Origin: Tubiluchus corallicola
Taxonomy: Eukaryota; Priapulida; Priapulimorpha; Priapulimorphida; Tubiluchidae
Length of the DNA: 57,696 nt
NCBI GenBank assembly: GCA_030141605.1
Contig: JAQGDQ010001169.1
Location: 1-57,696, forward strand
Direction of reading: 5' to 3'
This document shows positions 34,741 to 47,535 of this stretch, piece after piece (the first letter of the stretch is position 1; each line of letters starts with the position of its first letter). The notes under the pieces are model-generated. The model made no database searches and was not told the origin of the DNA. It saw only the letters and a list, made by a program, of their open reading frames with translations. The position numbers were made by a program, and so were the translations under genes.

Positions 34741-35256
34741 AAGTACTTAAAGGGTTAGGAAATTGGAATTTTAAAATATTGTGCCAAAAAACTTTCCGCA
34801 CAAGGTTATGTTACTTAGCATTAGACAACAAAGTATTTAAAGGGGAAGAAAAGGGATTCTAAAGTATATCCCTAAAAACTTTCTGCATAAAAGTTATATT
34901 TTAGGCATTATGCAACAAAGTATTTAAATAGAGGAAAAGGGATTCTAAAATATGTCCCTAAAAACTTTCTGCACAAAGTTATGTTACTTAGCGTTACGCA
35001 ACAAAGTATTTAAAGGAGAGGAAAGGGGATTCTAAAATATGTCCCTAAAAACTTTCTGCACAAGGTTATGTTACTTAGCATTACGCAACAAAGTATTTAA
35101 AGGAGAGGAAAAGGGATTCTAAAGTATGTCCCTAAAAACTTTCTGCACAAAGTTATGTTACTTAGCATTAGACAACAAAGTATTTAAAGGGGAAGAAAAA
35201 GGATTCTAAAGTATGCTCCCGAAAACTTTCTGCACAAAGTTATATTACTTAGCATT
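34741..35256 (+). repeat. 87-bp tandem repeat, about six units
   Basis: Units contain CAACAAAGTATTTAAAGG, GGATTCTAAARTATGTCCCT, AAAAACTTTCTGCACAAAGT and TATGTTACTTAGCATTA. The first and last units are the most diverged. Confidence 0.93.
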
Positions 35257-36360
35257 ACACTTACCTATTTCAAATACGAATGTAATTAGAAAAAATGCTT
35301 AGTAAATTAAAGTGTTTGCGCCAACCGGTAATATGTCACTGACTCACCTTCCCAATGTGCACCATTTATTTTTAATCTTATTTACAGTTTACATAATTTA
35401 TATTTTTGCTTAGTTGGAGAAATATGCAGTACAATGCTCTGATTATTTTTCAAACTTTCGCAATGCTATGCAAACTTGTTTCAAATGACCTATGGTCAAG
35501 ATGCCTGTGCACAATGGTTGTCATGGGACTTCAAATTTTCATATTTCGTATCGTTGCTGCCAATGCTTGCAGTAAGGCAGTATGTGAGTTTTTAAACTTT
35601 ATGTATGAAGAGTGTTATCTTGTCCTTTAATGTGAAGCCATATTTCTACAATGCGAATAAGTTTGTTGTGTATCAAAATCAACATTACAAACAGATGTGC
35701 CATTGCTTATCACACAGTAAATAAATGTGCAGACACATGTTGATTAGTGATGACTTAACATGCCAAGCTAGACCTAATGCTATTACTAAAACAATTTTAC
35801 CATATAGGTGCCATAGTTCAGCACTAAAGCGAAATTACACCCTGTTTTAGCTGTTTTAAATCATGTTTTGTCACGGTTGAAAGTTTTTAGAAAATTACTT
35901 GTCTTCTATCGCAGAAATAGTGTCTGTAAAATTGAATTTATAAAGCATAGCCCTAGTGACATGTAGCTCTTAATGTTGGCTGAAATTTACTACAAACAGT
36001 TGGCTTCTGTGACTGTTAGCAGTTGTTTTTGTATTAATTGAATACTTTTATATATTACAAGTTAGGTAAATACATGTTATAATCAATTTAGGATTAATAA
36101 ACATAAATGACAGCACTTCAAGGTGACACCAGTCAAAAAGAATAAAACAAAAATGAAATGACTGTGCACTGGTAAAATCACCAGCTGTTAGTACATCACA
36201 GACAAATTGATCATCACATACTTTAAATAAATAAAATCATTTGAATGATCACCTGTACTCATTAACAACAGCTAGTAGTGTCAAGTTAGTATCTCAAATT
36301 GTGTATCACATATGTTATATGTTAACTTGTTAAAATGATGCATGAAAATAATGAAACTTG
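35257..36360. other. No gene recognised
   Basis: AT-rich non-repetitive sequence. Open frames are short and unrecognised. Confidence 0.5.
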
Positions 36361-36862
36361 TTAAAGGAAGACCAGACAATTGTTTAGACTCAATCTCATT
36401 TTAATTTACTGTCCAAAATATACATTTTCTTGCCTATAAAAGTTAACAGTTGTTCCATATACTTGAATAATTAGCTTAGAAAGTTAATTAACCGCAACTG
36501 AACACAGCTATTGCTTACGTCAGAAACTAACCACTGAGTGTTACTGTTTAAACGCGTAATGTCACGAAAAATGAGCTGTACATCATATGACGTCAGAAAC
36601 TAACACTGCAGTTCAGGATCATGGTTATCACGGCGCCGCCTTCTTTTTGTCGGCCATGCGCACGTGACGAAAAGGCGCCACTGCCAACCTTAGTAGATTC
36701 ACTGAGCCCCTCGTAGCTTTGAAAGTTTAACGAAATTTGAGTATCCGAAGTAATCATTATCTAATCTAAGCTTTGATTTAAAAAAGCTATTGTAGTTTTC
36801 AGTATTTTAGAGCATTCTTTATTCTAAACTCGTGTTCACACAATCATCCGGTTTTCCTTTAA
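36361..36862 (-). mobile_element. TTAA-flanked MITE family 1, best-preserved copy
   Basis: Flanked by TTAA on both sides (36361-36364 and 36859-36862). Ends are AGGAAGACCAGACAATTGT and ACAATCATCCGGTTTTCCT, inverted to each other. The interior aligns with the reverse complement of 15320-15832, including a GTCGGCCATGCGCACGTGAC block. Confidence 0.8.
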
Positions 36863-37089
36863 ATGGTAATTGAAAATGCCAGTCTGACCAGCGGGCTTAA
36901 AACAGGCAAGTCTTTCTGTCCTAATTTTTTTCACTTACGAATTTGACATGTAATACTGTAAATCTTTTTTTCTGAGCAAAATAAATACATGTTTAAACCA
37001 AGTATCTCTTGTCTGAGGTTTACTAGTATAAAACACCAATGCTTTGTTGTTTCAAAGAACGACCTAGAGTAAAATTTATTAAGTGAGAT

Positions 37090-37600
37090 ATAGTGGATAG
37101 TACGTTGTGTGAGCCGTGTGTAGCTGTTTATAAACGTTTGAGGAATGGAAAAGCTATTAAGACTTTATTTACGGAATAACACGTTTATTAAATATCAGCA
37201 CAATAAGTGTAATTTATACATAGCAATGCCAAGGCCCCTGATCAACGAGAGAGACGTTCCAACTTCCAGGTGTAACGTCATACCCAACTCTCCTGCCGGG
37301 CTGATGTCAGCGTCTTATATACGAGCGTCGTGCGCAGTCTGACAACTGGTTCAATTCTCGACCACGTGATCACGTGGTACCACTCCTTAGCTCTCCTTAG
37401 CTGGCTTCCTTCTACGAGCATCTGATTAACATAATTATTTAACATATAGTATAATTTAACAGGTTCTCTCCTCTCTATAATTTTACTCCTAGCCGTTCTT
37501 ACGGTGCAAGAGTTTCGCCCCGGAATCGAGCTTAGTAGCTCCTGCCAAGCCAATGAATTAAAGTCGTTACAGCAATCACTGCACTTAATCAATTATTGCC
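37090..37600 (-). mobile_element. Possible LTR-like repeat
   Basis: Read on the minus strand it has a palindromic CCACGTGATCACGTGG, then a TATA-like CGTATATAAGACG about 50 bp on, then TTTAATAAACG and AAATAAAGTC polyadenylation-like motifs. It shares blocks with 30335-30650. The 104-codon minus-strand frame inside (37278-37592) has no recognisable similarity and is probably not a gene. Confidence 0.35.
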
Positions 37601-37997
37601 AATTACGGCAATCGTCTCACTCCGTTACCTGCTCATTACTCTCAGTTACAAAATGCTGCAATCAATAACGTATAATTTTCAGTAGCAAGTGGACAGAAAT
37701 GCACCATTCCTGAGAATACTTGGTGTTTCGTTTTTTTTTTAAATTCATTTTACACGGAACATTGTACGTGCTAATCTGGATTTTCCTCGAGTTCTCTGTG
37801 CTTCGGCACAGTTTTCAAAAATGCCTTGAAATCATTTAGACTTGTGCGTCATCCAACGGCAAATCTTACATTGCTGACCTTGAACCAGAAGCAGCCGAGA
37901 CTGCAATTCCAATTGCTTCGTTTTAAGATAAATAAGCATATGTTGTATGTGAAACAAAAAATTCCATATAATTAGTAATTATACAGTCTGCTAGATA

Positions 37998-38485
37998 TTA
38001 AAGGGCAAGAACACTGTTCGATAATAAAGCTTAAAAATTCATTTTGAAATTTTATATCGCTCACATGCTGTCTTATTGCATACAGAGCTTACATTAGCAG
38101 CAGTGCTGTACAAAGCTTGCAAATTTGAACTCTCGCGATGACAGATAGGTGCAGCCATTTTGATGGTCACTTCTGGGGTTCAAAAATTGAATGAAATTCA
38201 GATAGCACTGTGTAAAATTTGAAAAAATAATCAGAGCATTTATAGACGCTTCGCTAACTAAGCGAACGTATGAATTACTTTACCTTGTCAGTATGATGAA
38301 TGTGTTTTCTTGTGAACCGGTGGTGCACAGTGGGAAGGTGAGCCAGTGACGTTTTACCAAGTGACAAAAACATTTGAAGTTACTAAGAATTTTCTTTTCC
38401 AATTACATATGTCTTTCAAATAGGTGAGCATAATGCAAAGTAATTAACTTTTGACATACTTTAAATTCCTTTGTCTTTCCTGTAA
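37998..38485 (+). mobile_element. TTAA-flanked MITE family 2, copy 2
   Basis: Begins TTAAAGGGCAAGAACAC and ends CCTTTGTCTTTCCTGTAA. Aligns with 11703-12213 and 49144-49635, for example TTTGAAAAAATAATCAGAGC, GTGACGTTTTACCAAG, AAGAATTTTCTTTTCCAATT. Confidence 0.7.
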
Positions 38486-38489
38486 TGTT

Positions 38490-39350
38490 GTTACATTTAG
38501 GCCTCCTACATTGCCCTGTTTGTTCTTGAATCATATGCCCATACGGCTTATAGTGTCCGCAAAGCCACTAAATGTGAACACAAACTTCCTCTGGTAGCTC
38601 AATTTCTTGCATTCACAGCCCTCAGCTATCATATTGCACTGCACTATAACAAACTCACACAATGCAGGGAATTGTGGAAAGAATCCATGTGTCAATTATG
38701 TGAAACTGTCTGATTCAAGCCAATAAACTATGTTTAAAGTCAAAATAATGCTACACAATAATAAGCGTTATCAAACAAACATCGTAAATCGCAATCAAAT
38801 ATTTAGGAATTTTCCATCTCTTGCTTTCGTAAAAACTCACTTCACATAACCTTTCCTGAAAAGTAAACATAAACAGCTTCTTGGCACTGTTTTCCCAAGA
38901 TTCAAGTCCGACTGTTAAATATGAAAGAGTGCAATTAAAACTCGGTTCCACAGTTAATCTCAAACAGCTTTATTGATTGCTAAGCCTAACTTCAATTACA
39001 CAATTATCTGTTCATGCAAACATGTTGGTTTTAATTAAGTTTGAGCAGTCTCCCAATTGAAAGCTACTATAAGTAGGTCATATGGTGTGGGAATAGAAGC
39101 CTCTGTTTATTGTCATTTCCTGATATAGGATTCAGAATTGGAAATTAAATTGCCTTCTAAATTCAGCTTATTCAAGGCAAAGGGCACGAAGTGGCAAAGT
39201 GTTAGCGTAAAACTAGGTAAATGTATTCTCAATGTATTATATCCGTTTGAGTGTTATAAAGATGTTATGCTGTGCTGTTTTATGCCATGGCTGGCTTGGC
39301 TAGGTTATGTTGTGTTGTATTGCATTGTATACGTTACATTATTTTTACCT
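38490..39350. other. No gene recognised
   Basis: AT-rich sequence with no repeat or protein signal identified. Confidence 0.5.
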
Positions 39351-39351
39351 T

Positions 39352-40215
39352 GCCATCTTCCTCCCTGAGAATCCTGATGAAAACTAGAACACAATCAACC
39401 ACCTTTACTACTCCATCTTCCTCCCTGAGAGTCCTGATGAAACCTAGAACACAATCAAGCCACCTTTACTACTCCATCTTCCTCCCTGAGAGTCCTGATG
39501 AAAACTAGAACACAATCAAACCACCTTTACTACTCCGTCTTCTTCCCCGAGAGTCCTGATGAAAACTAGAGCACAATCAACCCACCTTTACTACTCCATC
39601 TTCCTCTCTGAGAGTCCTGATGAAAACTAGAACACAATTAAGCCACCTTTACTACTCCATCTTCTTCCCCGAGAGTCCTGATGAAAACTAGAACACAATT
39701 AAGCCACCTTTACTACTCCATCTTCTTCCCCGAGAGTCCTGATGAAAACTAGAACACAATTAAGCCACCTTCACTACTCCATCTTCTTCCCCGAGAGTCC
39801 TGATGAAAACTAGAACACAATCAAGCCACCTTTACTACTCCATCTTCTTCCCCGAGAGTCCTGATGAAAACTAGAACACAATCAAGCCACCTTCACTACT
39901 CCATCTTCTTCCCCGAGAGTCCTGATGAAAACTAGAACACAATCAAACCACCTTTACTACTCCATCTTCTTCCCTGAGAGTCCTGGTGAAAACTAGAACA
40001 CAATCAAACCACCTTCACTACTCCATCTTCTTCCCTGAGAGTCCTGATGAAAACTAGAACACAATCAAACCACCTTCACTACTCCATCTTCTTCCCTGAG
40101 AGTCCTGATGAAAACTAGAACACAATAAAACTACCTTTACTACTCCATCTTCGTCTCTGAGAGTCCTGATGAAAACTAGAACACAATCAAGCTACTTTTA
40201 CCATGTCATCTTCCT
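39352..40215 (+). repeat. 61-bp tandem repeat, about 14 units
   Basis: Units contain CTCCATCTTCTTCCCCGAGA, GTCCTGATGAAAACTAGAAC and ACAATCAAGCCACCTTTACT. The period is 61 bp from line-to-line drift, not a multiple of three, so no long frame survives. Confidence 0.96.
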
Positions 40216-42715
40216 TCCTGAGAACATCAAGAGGATATTTCCAGGAAGTTTATTTACAGGATTTAATATCTCCAGGCAAGTAATTATAGAGATCCGAATG
40301 ACCTAGTTGCAGGTCCAGCGGAACACTTTAAAGGACGACATTTTTGGTGATCTTTATTTTATTGCTTTCAAGACATGGAAAAAGAAAAAGGTTGTTGGAA
40401 AGTTTGAGGGGAATAAATAAATGCAGAAGTGATAGAAAGGACAAAACTGTGACAAGAGGAACTGAGAGGTGAAGATGAACGGGTTTGGAAAAAGAGTGGA
40501 AAAATGTAGAGAGGTTGATGTATGATAGGTAGATACATACAGATGAATAGAGTGAGGGAGGAAGGGAGAGGGGTGAGGGACAGAGAGTTACTGAGGGAGA
40601 GATGTCTCATATCTTAGTACAAGAACAATATTTATTACTTTATGATTCAGCCTAAGTTGCTGATAATCCTGATTGTTCTGTTTATTTTGTTCAAGCCAGA
40701 ATATATAGTTTGCATAAACTTACTGTTTGTGGTGTGTTACAATTTTAGATCATTTTGCTGATTATATCGTTTGTTTGTCTGTAAAAGTCTTAAGGACTGA
40801 TTGAATTAAGTAGGTAAAGGTATTTTATTTTCCTAAAAAGTTACTCTTTTCCATAGTTATTTTACAATAGCATAAAATCTAGCAATTTTTAGACATGCTT
40901 ATTTATATTATTTCAATTTAATATTCATCTACCAAATGAACCAACAATACATCAATAAAAACTTTGATTAAACGCTTGGATACTTAAAAGATGTGTAAAA
41001 GAGATGAAAATTTGTGCAGTAAACAAATTTGAAGTGGCAGTAAACCAGTAAAGAACAGTACAGATAAAAATATTAATGATAATCTACATTAAAAACGCAC
41101 TTTTTTATGAAAGTATTAGCTCCTCTAGTGTTTCCACTTTGGGTCTACCAAACGTGCATTTCTTATATCTAAGGCACTCTTTTTCTCTTTGGTTGCAAGC
41201 GATTGTGAAGTGGATAACTCACCTACCTTACTCAGTAATTTTGCATCTTTCAATAATACTGCTTTTTGTCCTGCATCTGACTTTTTCACTTCCCATTTTC
41301 CATCTTTATTCCATATGTTTTCAATATATATCTATATATTTCCCCTATATATCAACCAGTTCCATAATGCAGAGGCGCATAATAGTGATGGCGCTACTAA
41401 TGAATGAAAAAGAACGTTTAGTCTTTGATTAATTAAGTTTGATTAACGGATTAGCTGACTGTTTGGTTAACTAACCGTTTGGTTGGCTAGCTAATTGATT
41501 GACGATCCCACCGAAGCTTTGCTTTATTTAAGTAATTTTTTAGATCAGAGTAGCAGCTGTCAGATGAAGAATCGTTGTTTTCAGTTTCCGGTTTTCTCCG
41601 TTGAAAGTTCAATCGTACAGATTCTCATACTATTTCTGCTGGTAAGAGAAGCTTAAACCAACATTGTGTAGAGTTAAATTGAGCCAAGCAGCAATCTGTC
41701 ACTGTAAAACTGTAGAAGTGAAGTTGAACTTCGCAACCTTGTTCAAACTAGAGAGCAAAACTTGTTGCGAGTTACTCTGACTCTCTGTGTTAACGGCGAG
41801 AAGTGTCGAGAGCAACTCGGAGAGGCGTTCACACTAGACAGTAACTTGCAGAAAATCAATTCGCACCAACTATCAGATAATTTGCAATAACTTACCGACA
41901 GTAATTCACAAAGCGGTTTGCACTTGCGAGTTTACTATCAGAATGAATGTGAACGCACCATTAGACTTGAAGCTAATGGTAAATGTCAATCATTTATTGT
42001 AAATGAAAGAGTTGAAATTGAGCCAGTCAACAGTTGTCACTGTAAATTTATAGAATTTAAAAAAAATCAATGTTCACAACAATGCTGGCATTATTCGCCA
42101 TTGTTTTTTGCTCACCCATGCGCAAGTACAATAAATGTCTGAGTAACTGGATTTACTAAATGTTGCATTAGCCAATATGATACGATTGTGATTAAATTGT
42201 GAGATGCACCTTGGACAGCTGCATTAGTTTTATTGTCTGGGGAAACAATGCAGCTGCAGTTTTAAAACAGTAATGCTCTAAATGTCTTATTGTGCACAAC
42301 TGTGCGAAGTAGGGCAATTATAATAATAACAATACTTAGCAAGCAGCTGAATGAGGGAAAATTCAATTTCTTCCATTTCTACTGAAAGCAATCCGAAGTA
42401 TTGTCCGTTCAATTATTATGGCAAACAAGCAATATAAATATAGCGCCACCTGCTGCTGAGATTTTTTATCTATTTGTGATCGGAAAAGCAGCAGCTCTTC
42501 GATCAAGAATCAGACGGGCGTTGAAAGGGCTTCATTGAAGCCTGAAAGGGAATGTCTTTTATGGATTTTTCGGGACTTACTTAGCGTAGATAGTTGTGGC
42601 AGGAACGGAACGTACTTCATTTTCTAGCACAATGTTTTAAAATTGTAGACTGAACTGACAGAGACGTCTTAGTCGCATTCAGTAGTATACGTATTCCCAA
42701 ACAACTGGTGGCAAT
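40216..42715. other. No gene recognised; short purine-rich and foldback stretches
   Basis: A purine-rich tract lies at 40376-40600. Between 41824 and 41960 GGCGTTCACACT and TGTGAACGCACC face each other and could be ends of a small MITE. Nothing else was recognised. Confidence 0.4.
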
Positions 42716-42724
42716 TTTTTTTAT

Positions 42725-42804
42725 TTGTTCATTCATTCAGTCAGTCGTTCGTTCACTCATTCATTCATTTGTCCATCCATTTATTCATTCGTCCGTTTAT
42801 TCAT

Positions 42805-42867
<63 letters not shown>

Positions 42868-42880
42868 TTCATTTATTGGA
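42725..42880 (+). repeat. TTCA then TTTA tetranucleotide microsatellite
   Basis: TTCATTCA variants followed by about 18 uninterrupted TTTA units. Confidence 0.96.
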
Positions 42881-44029
42881 ACACTGAACAATTCAATTCG
42901 CGTCTTTGTATTAGTAAAAAAGTACCGCATAAACAAATAAATAATTATTTACACACAAAACAATTTTCCTACTACGTGAATGTAAATAAAAAGGAAACAG
43001 TACTCAAAGAAATTAATAAGCCTAACTTGACTAAACTGCTTGGAAGCCGCTTATCTATTTATTCATCACACTCAGTGTTGTTTAACTTTTTTAACAAGGC
43101 TGAGTTGGTCTGTACTAATCGGTCAGTCTAGCTGCTTAACTGCACTGTTGATTTTTTTCGTTCCTCGGTAGTCGGGTTTCTGCGCTAAAATAGCTTAGTT
43201 ACCTTGTTTACAAAGTAAACTTGCTCCACTAGGGGTCGCTTTTACATGGCGACGACGGGAAGTATCCCTTCTGCAAATTTTCCGTGTACACGGCACACTG
43301 ATAGAGACCTTGAATACTAGCGACGTGTTTAGGTGAAGTTCACAGCCACCTGCTGCTAGGCTCCGTGACTGTTTGTGCAACCATTATTCGCCCCATGCAA
43401 GACGTCAAGCACTTAAATATAAATGCTATGTTTCTTCTGATGGCTGTTTTGGTGGTTACGATCCAAATGACGTCTTTTAACGCTGCTGTGCCTCGAGAAA
43501 TTGGCAACTAATAGAAGCTAGTTAGTCTCTAACGAGATTACAAGCTGCACCTATCCAGCGCCCATTTCTTGATGACCTGTGGGAGGCCAAGCTACCTGGA
43601 ACTAATCCCTAAACAAGAATACAGGTACCATTGTCAAGGGCTTTTCACCTGTGATTGGCCTAGCACTGCAGCGAACTCATGCCAGCTTCTAGCGCTTTGA
43701 TAATCCTTAAAACCGAGTGACCGCACCACACATGATAATCATTAATTGCTGAACCCAAAACATTTCTTACCTTGGAAATTCTCAACTACCGTGAGAAACA
43801 AACGGTGTTAAGAAAGCCAACAGTGAGTTACAATCAAGGAAAATAAGAAGAACAAAAAAAGCAGAAAATAGAAAATGTACACACAGGGCTTTATATAAAA
43901 TACGAACTTAAAATCTATCCGAGGACCGTGTAAAATTGCACGTTGTTTTAGAGATAATCAAAAAAATTAATATTGACATTTGTTAATTTTTCTAAAAATT
44001 ACTGTTCTAGCGATACCAACTATAGAATA
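42881..44029. other. No gene recognised
   Basis: AT-rich sequence with no confident coding or repeat signal. Confidence 0.5.
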
Positions 44030-44265
44030 ACAGTGAGGAGATATGGTCGAGTGGTCACACGTGTACGGTTCATGCGAATGACTCTTTACCACCTAGGTTC
44101 AGGACTCGTTCTGGGTGAATTCATTCACCGTGTATATTTACCTCGTAAAAAGAAGATGCATATGCATCCACATGTGAGAGAAACGCCTCTGTCAGTTCAG
44201 TAACTCATCTTCGAAGTCTTCCTTTGATAATGGTCTAGATATCACTCTTGCCACAACCACTAAAA
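44030..44265 (+). mobile_element. tRNA-Ser-like SINE, full-length copy
   Basis: The head has a box A match TGGTCGAGTGG (44044-44054) and a box B-like GGTTCAGGACT (44096-44106), spaced and flanked as in class II (Ser/Leu) tRNAs. The body has AAACGCCTCTGTCAGTTCAG then AACTCATCTTCGAAG and CTTTGATAATGG, shared with fragments at 19530 and 29790. Confidence 0.65.
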
Positions 44266-44793
44266 TTTGGTAGGTACTGCAAAGCAGTCTTACTTCTCTT
44301 ATCATTTCTCTTCACAAAAACAACATAAAGTTCACCTGTGCTCGGGGAGCCCTATAATCACTTGCAGCCCCCAATAACTACCGCCATTTGGTTATGAAGC
44401 CATTTACGTGCTGCTCAAGTTTACATAATGAAGCCATAAATGATTATGCGCGAGACCTACATGGAATACATGAATTAAGGCTTCATAGTGTTTATTATAC
44501 TTGTGCTATTGAAGCATTGATGGGATTTAATGAAAAGGGAAGGCCATTGACCAAAACCCATTACACACGAACAGAAGAGTTACTCTGCTCATCTGTTTGA
44601 CCAGATCATCTTTGGTCATTTAATTTCTCTAGTGCATTTCCCCCGTTCCTCCAAGATCTACTTCCTGAACTAGCCATGGCCCAATGCATAACCTCTTTTT
44701 GACAAACGTAATACCTGGGTGAAGTGCTATGCGTACTTCCTAAGCTGCAACTAGTGTCACATAATTAACCATACTAATTAATGTTGATTAAAT

Positions 44794-44925
44794 AGGGGTG
44801 GCTGCTAGGTGACCTCTTGGTCTTTCGCCACCCTGTCTCAATTATCGTAGCAGTATTATTCACATATAAATATTGTATATTGTTATATCGTGTAAAAGAG
44901 ACGAATAAATTGAATTGCTTAACTG
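44794..44925 (+). mobile_element. 3' relic of a CR1/L2-type LINE
   Basis: The hairpin GGGTGGC (44795) ... GCCACCC (44827) encloses TAGGTGACC ... GGTCTTTC, followed by about 60 bp and AATAAATTGAATTG. Same 3' architecture as the LINE at the window end. Its last 85 bp are inside the left arm of the large inverted repeat. Confidence 0.6.
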
Positions 44926-45119
44926 AACAAGTTTAGCAATGTTTAGCCTGATGAGTAAAGGGGTTAATGAACAGTAGTTCATTCCGTGTGGAACAGTAGT
45001 TCTGGACAATTTCACCTGCTGCACAGCTTCTGGCTGTTTAGCTTGTTGAGTTCCACACACTCGAATGTAGCTTCTTTTCTGTCCTTTTGTGCTTGTCTTT
45101 TGCTATTGCACACACTGTA

Positions 45120-45306
45120 AACAAGAACCTACAACTACATAACGGAAACTATTATTACCCCACTTTTACCCTAAATTCCTCGTTCCAGGCGGGGCAACAC
45201 CAGGTACCATTTTTAATGTCTTTGGTATGACCCGGCTACTGTATCGAACTCACGACCTTCCCGACGGAAAGCGAACGCGTTACCACTAGACTAAACCGTC
45301 TGGTTA
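45120..45306 (-). mobile_element. tRNA-derived SINE in the left arm
   Basis: Mirror of the right-arm copy. The tRNA-like head is at 45230-45301 on the minus strand. Confidence 0.65.
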
Positions 45307-45954
45307 TTGTGGTATCTTATCCTTTAATTAAAGTGAAGTGCACGTCAGTTCGGTATATGACTACATGGTGTGGGCGGGGGACTATAGTTACCGAAGTTTT
45401 GAATTACAAGTAATAAAATGAAGTTGACTAGAGACTCAATTGCTACGCAGCCACCAAAAAGCCTTACAAAAACCTACTTTTAGCAATAATACGCAGAATG
45501 AATGTAAAAACTTACTTTCTCTAACAATAATAAACATCTCATACACAGCTTGAGTGCAAAAACTCAGTAAACGATCATGTAAAAACACTGTTCTGTTACA
45601 AAGTGTAAAATTGGACGGTTCTGTTTATTAAATATCATAGTTTATTGACGAACAACACAATACAATATACAATATAATGTACATAAAAAAATCACACAAT
45701 GCATCTCAACACTTGGGTATAATCGTCATCATTATTATTGAAAGAAACACTAGAGGCTAAACATTAAATAGTATTTACACGTTTACAAAAATAATATAAT
45801 TACAATTATACACTTTTGCTATCAATTGGATATGATTTTCTGTGGCTAAGATATCATTTTCTTCTTTTAAAACAGTCTGTAATATAATTTCAAATTAAAT
45901 TTGCAAATTCAATTTCATTTCCGTTCATCAGAAAGAGAAATTTTTCCTTTACCG

Positions 45955-46100
45955 TAAGATTAATAAAGTTTGGGAAAATTTCATTGACATGAAAAACAGG
46001 GTATGTCTTGTATCATTATAATAGTTACATTCAAGAATTAAATGATCTTCGTCACCAATTTTTGATCTTTACAAAAATGGCGTAGTCTGTTGTGAAGAGG
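45955..46100 (-). pseudogene. Decayed retroelement protein C-terminus (left arm)
   Basis: Mirror of 51660-51815: encodes a Cys/His motif LRHFCKDQ, then after a frame change GDEDHLILECNYYND, of the type found at the C-terminus of several LINE-like proteins. Confidence 0.4.
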
Positions 46101-47397
46101 GATCTATTTGTAATATTTTTGTTTGTAAAACTTGTGCAAATCCCGGCAGATGCGCAGCACGTGTGTCTGGGTTAGTAATATAAAAGTACATAAAAACAGT
46201 ACGTTTTAATTACAAAACTATATCAACGTTTTAAATAAAATATATACACGTGTTCAGGGTCGGATTATGACCTTTTGGGCCCTAGGCTAGTGAAATTATG
46301 GGGCCTCTCAGACTGAGCCTACCATCCAACCCACTCGCATCCGTCTTGAATAGTTTTTACTTGTAAGCGAGTAATATTTCAGCGACATTCACGTAGCTTG
46401 AAGTAAACTTGTTCCAAATTCTTTAAAAAGAAACTAGAATGGTTCTTAAGTTTGTCAATAAAAATGTTCTTTACGGAATGTACCACTAACTTGCTATTCA
46501 TTGCAAACCATATTAGCGCATAATCCAACACAATCGTAGTGATAAACGGTTTCTTTATCAAATGTTACCAAAGCTTGAGAAGCCGTAAGGTGCAGCCTAT
46601 ACTGGCCTATAAGATCATCAGGCCCTCCATGTGTTCACAAAAGCTTTGCTTAAAACACTGTTTCCTGTTCTGCAATTATGTGTTTTAATCTTACTTCCAA
46701 AGTTACAATTATTAATGCATTTATGATTTAAATAGTGCAGTCCGCCTGTCTAATTACTAATCACGCGAGTAAAACTCGACTTCATTAAAATTTTAATCAG
46801 TCATCGATTATCGATTAATTACTATACTACGTAGTAGACTTTCTGATGTGTTATTAAATGTTAGATTGATTATAAGAAGCAATTCAATCAGCGCATATGC
46901 TCCAATACAAACCAAATGTGCAATTAAAGATTGGATTAATTAAAAAATCCATTTATACTGCAGTACAAATCGTACTTCTCCTGTGAAATTAGTCCATTAA
47001 ATATAAAATGACAATTTAGTCAAATTATGCATTCCAGTACAAGCTCAATATCTGATGTGGAATTAAATTTATAAAATAAAATTAATCGGACTGTATACCT
47101 CATTGTCATCCCACTTTGCAAAGCTTCTGACATCACGAGACTCTAATAACAATATTCACTGATAGCTTGGCACACATAGACTACTCTATCCCATCAACTC
47201 TAACTCAGATAGCAATTCACAGCAGCACAGCTCCTACACACGTCCTATATCACTCACCAAACTCTAATCATCGCTAACCAGCACGTGGATTATGTGCATC
47301 GGGAGTGCTGCTACTTCCTGAAGCCTAATCAGGGACGCAACCATTCTCTGGTAGGGGTTGGGATGATATGTGTTACCCTATTCTGCATCCAACATAC

Positions 47398-47535
47398 AGA
47401 AATAGTTATTCTCCTACAGGGCAGGGAAGACGAGTCTGATCTCATACATTGTTCTGCATCAAACATATAGAAATAGTTATTCTCCTACAGGGCAGGGAAG
47501 ACGAGTCTGATCTCATACATTGTTCTGCATACATG
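47398..47535 (+). repeat. 69-bp tandem duplication at the inner edge of the left arm
   Basis: AGAAATAGTTATTCTCCTAC ... CTCATACATTGTTCTGCAT occurs twice in direct succession. The right arm has only one matching copy. Confidence 0.85.

Larger units (their letters stand above)
44841..47435 (+). repeat. Large inverted repeat, left arm (about 2.6 kb)
   Basis: Reverse complement of 50327-52916 over almost its whole length, with scattered substitutions and a 23-bp indel. Outer boundary ATTATCGTAGCAGTATTATT. Inner boundary GGGCAGGGAAGACGAGT. Identical 66- and 60-codon open frames occur in both arms but are not genes. Confidence 0.93.

Noticed and set aside
34741-35256. CRISPR-like array
   Set aside because: Direct tandem repeat without unique spacers, in a eukaryotic genome. 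The same applies to the 61-bp and 33-bp arrays.
37278-37592. 104-codon minus-strand gene
   Set aside because: No recognisable domain. It lies within an LTR-like repeat and crosses its TATA-like motif.
44860-45060. 66-codon frame, identical at 52697-52897
   Set aside because: Identity comes from the inverted repeat. The sequence includes a LINE 3' relic and no known domain.
46379-46561. 60-codon frame, identical at 51172-51354
   Set aside because: Again mirrored by the inverted repeat, with no recognisable similarity. It may be part of an old TE.
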